From NCBI GenBank assembly GCA_044222225.1, contig JBGANR010000028.1, forward strand, positions 1 through 51,659: a stretch of 51,659 bases of DNA. Reading direction: 5' to 3'. Positions 44,908 to 51,659 of this stretch are shown here, one piece after another. Within the stretch, counting starts at the first letter, position 1, and each line of letters opens with the position of its first letter. Under the pieces are notes generated by a model. That model was not told the DNA's origin, did no database searches, and saw nothing but the letters and a program-made list of their open reading frames with translations. The DNA is from JBGANR01 sp044222225 (lineage in GTDB: Bacteria; Actinomycetota; Actinomycetes; Mycobacteriales; Mycobacteriaceae). A program made the position numbers and the translations under genes.

Positions 44908-45270
44908 CTACCGCTCTGGTACCTGAAGGGGCGTCTCGTGACTGAGCTCGGAACCCAGCGTCGATGCGAGGTGATGCTGAATGTCACGGATCGTCATCCC
45001 GCCCGTGTGCAGCGAGATGATCATCGCGTCGAGCCCGTCGAGCCCGTCGAGCCCGTCGAGCCGGCGTTGCCCCTTGGGTACCAGCATCGGGGTGAACGTC
45101 CCGTTCCGATCCCGCGGGACCGCGAGGTCGATATCGCCGATCTCGGTCGACACCGTTTTCGAGGCCGTGCCGTTACGCGAGTTCGGGAACGATGCCGCGT
45201 CCGGACTGCCCCGCTCATACCCGACATGCGCAGTGAGTTCGGGTTCCAGTCCGCGTTCGTGGTTGAACAT
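44908..45270 (-). pseudogene. IS256-family transposase fragment
   Basis: About 120 residues matching the middle of Mutator/IS256 transposases: LEPELTAHVGYERGSPD, NSRNGTASKTVSTEIGDIDLAVPRDRNGTF and GGMTIRDIQHHLASTLG. The N-terminus, the catalytic DDE residues and the C-terminus are missing; the chain runs into unrelated sequence after SHET. A 9-bp unit is tandemly expanded inside it (45028-45063), giving GLDGLDGLD where one GLD is usual. Dead fragment lying between the two PH-SHOCT paralogues. Confidence 0.8.
45028..45063. repeat. Four tandem copies of a 9-bp unit
   Basis: GTCGAGCCC repeated four times (the last ends in G), inside the IS256-type transposase fragment. It looks like slippage expansion in a sequence free of coding constraint. 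Confidence 0.75.
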
Positions 45271-45298
45271 GGTCGAGATCTTCTTCGGAGGGTGTCAG

Positions 45299-45343
45299 AT
45301 TATCTGTGTAAGGGGTGCGTTTTATCTGTGTAAGGGGTGCGTT
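45299..45343. repeat. 22-bp tandem repeat, probable IS end
   Basis: TTATCTGTGTAAGGGGTGCG occurs at 45299 and again at 45321, each followed by TTT. The sequence and position next to a transposase fragment suggest a duplicated terminal inverted repeat of an IS element. Confidence 0.6.
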
Positions 45344-45366
45344 TCTGATTCGAAGGAGCACGCATC

Positions 45367-45537
45367 ATGGAGACCACGGAGATCGGTACCGGGCGCGAGG
45401 AGGGTCGGCGGCGGCAGAAAGACGTCGCTGACCGGTTGAAGGCATTGGCGCGATCCTCAACAGAGACGACCACATCGACAGTCGACGACATACACCACGA
45501 TACCGCGACAGTAAGCTACTTCATCACGCGACACTAG
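45367..45537 (+). CDS. Small ORF after the IS end, possible transposase N-terminus
   Basis: A 56-codon frame starting METTEIGTGREEGRRRQ, rich in charged residues, with AAGGAG 9 nt before the ATG. It follows the 22-bp IS-end repeat, so it may be the truncated beginning of a plus-strand IS transposase. Its TAG stop overlaps the stop of the convergent PH-SHOCT copy 2. There is no recognised domain and the assignment is weak. Confidence 0.35.
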   Translation: METTEIGTGREEGRRRQKDVADRLKALARSSTETTTSTVDDIHHDTATVSYFITRH

Positions 45538-46283
45538 AGGCGGGCCAGTATTTCTGCCTTCTTCTGCGTGAATTCTTGATCGGTCAATACGCCGGCTTGA
45601 TGTAGCTCTGCGAGTTGGCGCAGTGAGGACATAGGATCTTGCGTCTGTGGAGCGGGCGTGGTGGCTACAGTCGGAGTCTGTGTCTTCGTAAGTTTCGGCG
45701 GCATTGCATGGCGAGTCGACGGAACTTGCTGCGGCTGAGGAGTGGGGCTCGGCTGCGGAGCGGGATGCTGATACTGCTGCGGAGCGGGAGGCTGATACTG
45801 CTGTGGGGCGGGGTGCTGATATTGCTGTGGAGTGGGGTAGTGCTGCGGCGTCGGGTACTGCTGCGGTGGGCCGTAGTACATGGGTGACGCTGTGTTCTGT
45901 GCGTATCCGGCTAGGCGGTCGCGAGCGAGATCGACAAAAAGCTTACCATTCGTCTTGTCGCAATTCTTGATTTCTGCCTTGTTGCCGCTGGCGAAGATGA
46001 TGATGCTGCCGAGTAGCATCCCCGAGGTCCACTGAATCGAGGACGTCTTAGCGAAGGGGAAATCCTCGGAGGAGGACGAAACGACGCCTTCGAAGGTGAA
46101 TAAGATTCGGCGATCGGTGAGCACGAGCAACCCGACTCCCTTGCCGTATGCGCCCGCAACCATTGCCGCGACCTGTTCGTGTTCCCACAATAGTTCGGGG
46201 AGCTTGCGAATTTCCTTCTTGGCGCCGAGTCGGCTTGGCATTCGAGACATTGCCTGCTCGATATCCGGGCGTTGCTGTTCCAT
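45534..46283 (-). CDS. PH-SHOCT protein, copy 2
   Basis: A 249-residue paralogue of the protein at 44078-44809. The same layout is present: PH-like N-terminus (LLWEHEQVAAMVAG, LTDRRILFTFEG, GNKAEIKNCDKTNGKLF), Pro/Gln/Tyr-rich linker with tandem QYQHPAPQ units, a shared motif RHAMPPKLTKTQ, and a SHOCT tail differing at one or two positions. The PH halves differ far more than the tails. The upstream regions of both genes also share blocks (CTGTCGAC, CATGGG, CTCTAGCTA), showing that a whole unit was duplicated. Function unknown; not obviously secreted. Confidence 0.75.
   Translation of the reverse strand: MEQQRPDIEQAMSRMPSRLGAKKEIRKLPELLWEHEQVAAMVAGAYGKGVGLLVLTDRRILFTFEGVVSSSSEDFPFAKTSSIQWTSGMLLGSIIIFASGNKAEIKNCDKTNGKLFVDLARDRLAGYAQNTASPMYYGPPQQYPTPQHYPTPQQYQHPAPQQYQPPAPQQYQHPAPQPSPTPQPQQVPSTRHAMPPKLTKTQTPTVATTPAPQTQDPMSSLRQLAELHQAGVLTDQEFTQKKAEILARL
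45757..45828. repeat. 24-bp minisatellite in PH-SHOCT copy 2
   Basis: Three 24-bp units (45757, 45781, 45805) differing at a few bases, then two shortened 18-bp units to 45864. They encode the tandem QYQ-PAPQ repeats in the linker. The copy number is likely to vary between strains. Confidence 0.7.
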
Positions 46284-46425
46284 GTTCGTCCTCCCGATCG
46301 CTCCTAAGTCTTACCTGTCGACCCTGCCACATGGGCGGCCGCTTGGCGGTATGATGAGCGATAACTAGTTGCCCTCTAGCTATCTGCTGGGGCATGGGAC
46401 TGAAAGATGGTCCGTCAGGATGCCT

Positions 46426-46458
46426 AAAAGCCCTGGTAGAAGCGCTACCAGGGCTTTT
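46426..46458. terminator. Intrinsic bidirectional terminator
   Basis: AAAAGCCCTGGTAG (46426-46439) and CTACCAGGGCTTTT (46445-46458) pair perfectly around a 5-nt loop and leave a T-run on either strand. It stands alone between PH-SHOCT copy 2 and the IS481 remnants with no obvious gene to terminate, so it is probably inherited from a lost element. Confidence 0.8.
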
Positions 46459-46490
46459 CGCAGTAAGCCGATGACGGTACGTGGGATCTC

Positions 46491-46612
46491 GACATCGTTG
46501 ACGGGCTGACCGCCGGCGAGTCTGGTGATCGTTGACCGGTGAGCCGGGACTTCGGTGACATCTGTCATCGGTGATCGTTGACCGGTGTGTCGCGACATCG
46601 TTGACGCGTCGA
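46491..46612 (+). mobile_element. Stacked IS481-type ends
   Basis: CGACATCGTTGAC occurs near 46491 and again near 46601, and GGTGATCGTTGACCGGTG occurs at 46524-46541 and 46570-46587. These resemble IS481-family terminal sequences in several partial copies, suggesting repeated insertion and decay just upstream of the transposase remnant. Confidence 0.55.
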
Positions 46613-46630
46613 TGGGGTCGATGATCGGCG

Positions 46631-47391
46631 ATGGGGTCGAAGGATAAGAACCTCGTCATCATCGGTGCCGTGACCGAGCAGGGGCTGACGCAGGCCCAGG
46701 GCGGCCGCCAAGTTCGGGGTCTCGCGGCAGTGGGCGCACACCCTGCTCGTCCGCTACCGGATCGGTGGACTCGACGCGCTCGCTCCGCGATCGCGGGCCC
46801 GAAAATCCGGCCCGGTGCCATCCTGCGCGTCGCGTAGCTGGTGGTTGCCGAATCCGCAACGCCCGAATGGTCCCCTTTCGGGTTCGGGCGGACCTATCAA
46901 CGGGGTTCCTGCTATTCCTGCAGGCCGGTGCGGCGTTCGCCGGCGCGATGGTTGTACTCGCGATGAGTGCTTTGATCGACGCCTGCGGCCATGCGGCCAC
47001 GTTGACCGACAACGGGCTGGTTGTTCACCGCACGCTTGGCCGGACGACGTGGCGGGTGCAACGGCTTTGGAAAAACTACTCGAAGCCCGCCGCATCCAGC
47101 AACGTAACGGCAGCCCCGGGCATCCGCCAGCCCAGGGCGAGATCGAATGTTCCATACCCGAGACGCTCGCCGAGCCGAAATGGCGCACCCGCGCCGACAA
47201 AGTCGATGCCTGCGGCAAGATCGCCCCTGCGTTATGCCGGACGACTGTGACATCCCGGGATCGGCCGCATCCACAGCAACAACGTCGCCACCTCGGATGC
47301 CAATACCGGTGAACCCTCACCGAGCACCACATCGACGAAACCCGCGACTATCAGAAACCGATCACCCGAACCCGCGCAACAACCGAGCCGA
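46631..47391 (+). pseudogene. Degenerate IS481-family transposase
   Basis: The N-terminus is clear: MGSKDKNLVIIGAVTEQG then LTQAQ. An extra G in the run at 46699-46701 shifts the frame, and the helix-turn-helix continues as AAAKFGVSRQWAHTLLVRYR and GGLDALAPRSRA. After a deleted or scrambled middle, DDE-core pieces appear in other frames: HAATLTDNGLV near 47000, LEARRIQQRNGSPGHP near 47080-47120, and a C-terminal TSDANTGE and IDETRDYQKP near 47310-47360. At least three frame changes are present, so this is a dead remnant. Confidence 0.8.
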
Positions 47392-47415
47392 CGACCAAAA
47401 GAAGACCGGAACCTG

Positions 47416-47486
47416 AACCCCCGACGGGAATCGAACCCGCGTAGCTAGTTTGGAAGACTAGGGCTCTACCATTGAGCTACACCCGC
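47416..47486 (-). tRNA. tRNA-Gly(UCC) with destroyed 3' acceptor strand
   Basis: Reading from 47486, the 5' acceptor GCGGGTG, D arm GCTC/GAGC, anticodon arm CTAGT-CTTCCAA-ACTAG (anticodon UCC) and T arm GCGGG-TTCGATT-CCCGT are intact. The 3' acceptor strand should be CACCCGC or CGCCCGC but reads CGGGGGT, so only the first pair survives. Homology to normal tRNA-Gly stops at 47423, next to the IS481 remnant. It is probably a non-functional truncated tRNA gene. Confidence 0.75.
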
Positions 47487-47680
47487 GTGCCCCGGGCGGC
47501 CGGGATCGCCGTCCACGCCGTTGCGAGACATCACCATACAGCGCCGCCGCGCGAGAGCGCGCATCGGGTGGCACGGCCCAGGCGCACCGGACGCCGCGGC
47601 GCGCACGTGCGCGCCGGGTGCCGTCGTGCGGGCCGGACGGGGTCGGCCGCGTCGGACCCCGTACGATGGGCCCTCGGTCG

Positions 47681-47754
47681 CGGGATGTGGCGCAGCTTGG
47701 TAGCGCATCCGCTTTGGGAGCGGAGGGTCGCAGGTTCGAATCCTGTCATCCCGA
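47681..47754 (+). tRNA. tRNA-Pro(UGG)
   Basis: Complete 74-nt cloverleaf: acceptor CGGGATG/CATCCCG with discriminator A, D stem GCGC/GCGC, anticodon arm TCCGC-TTTGGGA-GCGGA (anticodon UGG), T arm GCAGG-TTCGAAT-CCTGT. CCA is not encoded. It lies 84 bp upstream of tig, as I recall for proU in mycobacteria. The 194 bp between the two tRNA genes hold nothing recognisable. Confidence 0.95.
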
Positions 47755-47838
47755 CTCAGGCGCGTCCTGACTCGCTCGACGCGGCCCGCGAGACCGCACC
47801 GCCGACCCGACATCATCTGAACATCCAAGGAGAAGTAC

Positions 47839-49188
47839 GTGAAGAGCACCGTCGAGCAGCTGAGTCCGACGCGCGTCAAGATCACCGTCGAGGTTCCGTT
47901 CGAGGAGCTCAAGCCCGAGTTCGACAGCGCCTACCGCAGCCTCGCGCAGCAGGTCCGCATCCCCGGCTTCCGTCCGGGTCGCGCGCCGGCCAAGCTCATC
48001 GAGGCGCGCGTCGGCCGTGACGCGGTGCTGTCGCAGGTCGTCAACGACGCCGTCCCGGCCCGCTACCAGGCGGCGCTCGATCAGACCGACGTCAAGGCCC
48101 TCGGCCAGCCGGAGATCGACCTGACGGAGCTCGCCTACGGCGAGACGGTGACCTTCACCGCCGAGGTCGACGTGCGCCCGGAGATCACGCTGCCGGATTA
48201 CGCGGACATCGCCGTCGAGGTCGACGCGATCGCCGTCGCCGACGAGGACGTCCAGGCCGAGCTCGACACGCTGCGGGCCCGCTTCGGCACCCTCAAGGGC
48301 GTCGATCGTCCGATCGAGACCGGCGACTTCGTCTCCATCGATCTCGACGCCACCATCGACGGCACGGCCGTGCCCGAGGCGTCGACGCAGGGCCTCTCCT
48401 ACGAGGTGGGCTCCGGCGATCTGGTCGACGGGCTCGACGACACCCTCGTCGGCCTGAGCAGCGGCGAGTCGGCGACCTTCCAGACGGCGCTCGTCGCCGG
48501 CGAGTTCGCCGGGCAGACCGCCGACGTCACGGTCACGGTGGGCTCGGTCAAGGTGCGCGAGCTGCCGGAGGCGGACGACGAGTTCGCCGAGCTGGCGAGC
48601 GAGTTCGACACCATCGACGAGCTGACGGCCGATCTGCGGACGCGCGTCGAGCGCACCAAGCGTGGCCAGCAGGCCAACGTGGTCCGCGACAAGGCCCTCG
48701 AGGCGCTGCTCGCGGCTGTCGAGTTCCCGCTGCCGGAGAAGGTCGTCGAGGAGCAGACCGAGAGCGAGATCCACGACGTCCTGCACATCTTCGATCACGA
48801 CGAGGAGAAGGCCGACAAGTTCCTGCAGGACTCGCAGGACACGACGCTGGCCGACTTCCGGGCGAAGGCCCGCGAGAGCGCCGAGAAGGCCGTCCGCTCG
48901 CAGCTGCTGCTCGACGCGATCGCCGAGGCGGAGGAGACGAGCGTCAGCCAGGAAGAGCTGACGCAGCAGATCCTCTTCCAGGCGCAGCGCTACGGCATCC
49001 CGCCGCAGGAGTTCGTCAGCCAGCTGCAGAACGCCGGCCAGCTCGGCGCGCTCTACGCCGACGCTCGTCGCGGCAAGGCGCTCGCGAGCGTCGTCACCCG
49101 GGTGACGGTCACCGACTCCGCCGGTGCGCCGGTCGACGTCGCCGAGTTCTTCGGCTTCGCCGACGAGGACTCGGACGACGAGAGCTAG
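47839..49188 (+). CDS. tig: Trigger factor
   Basis: A 449-residue ribosome-associated chaperone and peptidyl-prolyl isomerase. The ribosome-binding domain has the signature PGFRPGRAPAKLIEARVG at about residues 37-55. A central FKBP-type domain follows (GDFVSIDLDATIDG, LVDGLDDTLVGLSSG), then the helical C-terminal arms and a short acidic tail. GTG 47839 has AAGGAGA 8 nt upstream. Followed by two hairpins and then clpP1-clpP2-clpX, the usual protein-quality-control cluster. Confidence 0.97.
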   Translation: MKSTVEQLSPTRVKITVEVPFEELKPEFDSAYRSLAQQVRIPGFRPGRAPAKLIEARVGRDAVLSQVVNDAVPARYQAALDQTDVKALGQPEIDLTELAYGETVTFTAEVDVRPEITLPDYADIAVEVDAIAVADEDVQAELDTLRARFGTLKGVDRPIETGDFVSIDLDATIDGTAVPEASTQGLSYEVGSGDLVDGLDDTLVGLSSGESATFQTALVAGEFAGQTADVTVTVGSVKVRELPEADDEFAELASEFDTIDELTADLRTRVERTKRGQQANVVRDKALEALLAAVEFPLPEKVVEEQTESEIHDVLHIFDHDEEKADKFLQDSQDTTLADFRAKARESAEKAVRSQLLLDAIAEAEETSVSQEELTQQILFQAQRYGIPPQEFVSQLQNAGQLGALYADARRGKALASVVTRVTVTDSAGAPVDVAEFFGFADEDSDDES

Positions 49189-49196
49189 AACTTCTG

Positions 49197-49224
49197 CTGA
49201 CAGCGGATTCCGTTCCGCTGTCAG
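49197..49224 (+). terminator. First hairpin after tig
   Basis: CTGACAGCGGA (49197-49207) pairs perfectly with TCCGCTGTCAG (49214-49224), 6-nt loop, starting 9 bp after the tig stop. It is followed at once by a second hairpin. Confidence 0.7.
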
Positions 49225-49229
49225 AGAAA

Positions 49230-49260
49230 GGGGCGGCGCGGTGGACGATCGCGCCGCCCC
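49230..49260 (+). terminator. Second hairpin after tig
   Basis: GGGGCGGCGCG (49230-49240) pairs with CGCGCCGCCCC (49250-49260) around a 9-nt loop. With the hairpin just upstream it forms a tandem terminator separating tig from the clpP promoter region. No T-run beyond ATTCGTT. Confidence 0.75.
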
Positions 49261-49391
49261 GATTCGTTAGTGTCGTGTGCGAAGCCGGACCTCGGCGTTC
49301 GTGCCGCGGCGGCCGGGCGCCTCTGCGCCGCCGGCCGGTATTTCGACCCGGATTCGACCACGAGCTCGACCATGAGAAGGCAGGACAACAC

Positions 49392-50009
49392 GTGAGCCAG
49401 CTACACCGCACGGCGTCCGACGGCGCCGTCATGCGCGCCCCGGCGTCGGGCCTCAACCTCACCGACTCGGTGTACGAGCGGCTCCTCGCCGAGCGCATCA
49501 TCTTCCTCGGCACGCAGGTCGACGACGACATCGCCAACAAGCTGTGCGCGCAGATCCTGCTGCTCACGGCGGAGGATCCCACCAAGGACATCTCGCTGTA
49601 CATCAACAGCCCCGGCGGCTCGGTGACGGCCGGCATGGCCATCTTCGACACGATGCAGCTCTCGGAGTGCGACATCGCCACGTACGGCATGGGCCTGGCC
49701 GCGTCGATGGGGCAGTTCCTGCTCGCCGCGGGGACCAAGGGCAAGCGTTACGCCCTGCCGCACGCGCGGATCATGATGCACCAGCCGTCCGCCGGCATCG
49801 GCGGCAGCGCCACCGACATCGCGATCCAGGCGGAGCAGTTCGCCGCCACGAAGCGCGAGATGAACCGCCTCAACGCGGAGTTCACCGGCCAGCCGCTGGA
49901 GAAGATCGAGGCCGACGCCGACCGTGACAAGTGGTTCACGGCGGCCGCGGCGCGCGATTACGGGATCGTCGACCACGTCATCACCCGGCCCTCCAAAGTC
50001 GGCGTCTGA
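49392..50009 (+). CDS. clpP1: ClpP1 ATP-dependent protease subunit
   Basis: About 205 residues. Catalytic Ser105 in GLAASMGQFLLAAG and His130 in IMMHQPSAG; INSPGGSVTAGMAIFDTM marks the oxyanion region. In actinobacteria ClpP1 and ClpP2 form a mixed tetradecamer essential for growth. The frame is open to 49275, but GTG 49392 gives the normal start after a short propeptide-like segment. It is followed by clpP2 within 6 bp. Confidence 0.96.
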   Translation: MSQLHRTASDGAVMRAPASGLNLTDSVYERLLAERIIFLGTQVDDDIANKLCAQILLLTAEDPTKDISLYINSPGGSVTAGMAIFDTMQLSECDIATYGMGLAASMGQFLLAAGTKGKRYALPHARIMMHQPSAGIGGSATDIAIQAEQFAATKREMNRLNAEFTGQPLEKIEADADRDKWFTAAAARDYGIVDHVITRPSKVGV

Positions 50010-50015
50010 GCGGAA

Positions 50016-50681
50016 GTGACCATCAACATGTTCATCCCTGAGCAGGGAATCGCGACCACGCAGGGCCCGCAGTCCCGCTACATCCTCCCGCAGTTCACCG
50101 AGCAGACGACGTACGGCGTCAAGACGTCCGACCCGTACAACAAGCTGTTCGAGAGCCGCATCATCTTCCTGGGCAACCAGGTGGACGACGTCTCGGCGAA
50201 CGACATCATGGCGCAGCTCATCGTCCTGGAGAGCCAGGACCCCGAGCGCGACATCACGATGTACATCAACAGCCCGGGCGGCTCGTTCACGTCGCTCATG
50301 GCGATCTACGACACGATGCAGTACGTCCACTGCGACATCGCGACCGTCTGCCTCGGCCAGGCGGCCTCGGCCGCCGCCGTGCTGCTCGCCGGCGGCACCC
50401 CGGGCAAGCGTGCGGCGCTGCCCAACGCCCGCGTCCTCATCCACCAGCCGTCGACGTCGGGCGCCATGCAGGGGCAGGTCTCCGACCTCGAGATCCAGGC
50501 CCGGGAGATCGAGCGGATGCGCCGGCTCATGGACGAGACCCTCGCCCATCACACCGGCCGCACCCCCGAGCAGGTTCGCAAGGACACCGACCGCGACAAG
50601 ATCCTCACCGCGATCGAGGCGAAGGAGTACGGGATCATCGACACGGTCTTCGAGTACCGCAAGAAGTCCGCGCGGAACTGA
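50016..50681 (+). CDS. clpP2: ClpP2 ATP-dependent protease subunit
   Basis: A 221-residue subunit with catalytic Ser118 (LGQAASAAAVLLAGG) and His143 (VLIHQPSTSG). A 20-residue N-terminal extension before RYILPQF is typical of ClpP2, which docks ClpX or ClpC1. GTG 50016 is used; ATG 50028 (MFIPEQG) is an alternative start. The 150 bp downstream hold no gene before clpX. Confidence 0.96.
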   Translation: MTINMFIPEQGIATTQGPQSRYILPQFTEQTTYGVKTSDPYNKLFESRIIFLGNQVDDVSANDIMAQLIVLESQDPERDITMYINSPGGSFTSLMAIYDTMQYVHCDIATVCLGQAASAAAVLLAGGTPGKRAALPNARVLIHQPSTSGAMQGQVSDLEIQAREIERMRRLMDETLAHHTGRTPEQVRKDTDRDKILTAIEAKEYGIIDTVFEYRKKSARN

Positions 50682-50832
50682 CGCGGCGGGCGTCGCCGGT
50701 GCTTCGCCGGCGACGCTCCGACCGCTGCCGCGCGGAACATCGGCCGACACTCCGGGGGGCCGGATGCGGTCGAAGTTCCCCGGGCCCGCGGGTACGGTTC
50801 TTCAGTAGCCAACGGAAGTAGGGATCAACCAC

Positions 50833-51659
<827 letters not shown>

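Noticed and set aside
46048..46821. 257-codon minus-strand frame over the IS481 remnant
   Set aside because: Translation has no similarity to known families and crosses the terminator and the PH-SHOCT N-terminus out of frame.

Overview
The window is high-GC actinobacterial DNA. Its gene order matches the Mycobacterium tuberculosis Rv1821-Rv1854 block (secA2, pgsA-like, gcvH, garA, ftsR, bifunctional nuclease, resR-like MerR, gcvP, malate synthase G, CBS/CorC pair, guaB1, M56/BlaI, thioesterase, ureABCFGD, ndh). It is then joined to the tig-clpP1-clpP2-clpX block, which lies elsewhere in M. tuberculosis. SecA2, GarA with its ETTSVF phosphosite, a WS/DGAT acyltransferase and an LGFP lipoprotein point to Mycobacteriales, probably Gordonia or a close relative. 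The genus is inferred from memory of gene content, not from a search.

Positions 1-8.8 kb are accessory and transport genes: a LysE exporter with a divergent LysR regulator; a four-gene ferric-siderophore ABC importer behind a strong IdeR/DtxR-type iron box; a PspC protein; a SoxR-Nudix-MFS operon; and a DUF2599 lipoprotein. Positions 9-18.3 kb are the secA2-gcvP core. GarA (2-oxoglutarate flux), two MerR-type regulators and the glycine cleavage genes gcvH and gcvP lie together, and gcvP sits behind a clear tandem glycine riboswitch. Positions 18.3-31 kb hold a membrane-anchored binding-protein-like gene, a spermidine-synthase-fold protein, malate synthase G, a WS/DGAT enzyme, pabB, an EamA exporter that appears frameshifted at its 3' end, a LysR regulator, and a pair of peptidases without signal peptides (M14 and C11). 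Positions 31-43.8 kb hold CBS/CorC proteins, GMP reductase GuaB1, an M56/BlaI pair, a thioesterase, the complete urease operon, NDH-2 and an LGFP lipoprotein.

Positions 43.8-47.4 kb are a lower-GC scar zone. Two paralogous PH-SHOCT genes flank an IS256-type transposase fragment. Beyond them are stacked IS481-type ends, a frameshifted IS481 transposase remnant, and a tRNA-Gly(UCC) whose 3' acceptor strand no longer pairs. An intact tRNA-Pro(UGG) and tig-clpP1-clpP2-clpX (clpX cut by the window edge) follow. The zone therefore looks like the breakpoint where two conserved chromosome blocks were joined.

The least ordinary signals are: a dispersed GCGGAATCGACC-centred mini-repeat at five sites, four of them inside coding sequence (one supplies the start codon of an ABC ATPase); a second intergenic repeat family at two sites; the damaged tRNA-Gly at the breakpoint; the duplicated PH-SHOCT genes; the peptidase pair; and a tandem duplication that copies the gcvH 3' end together with the likely garA promoter.
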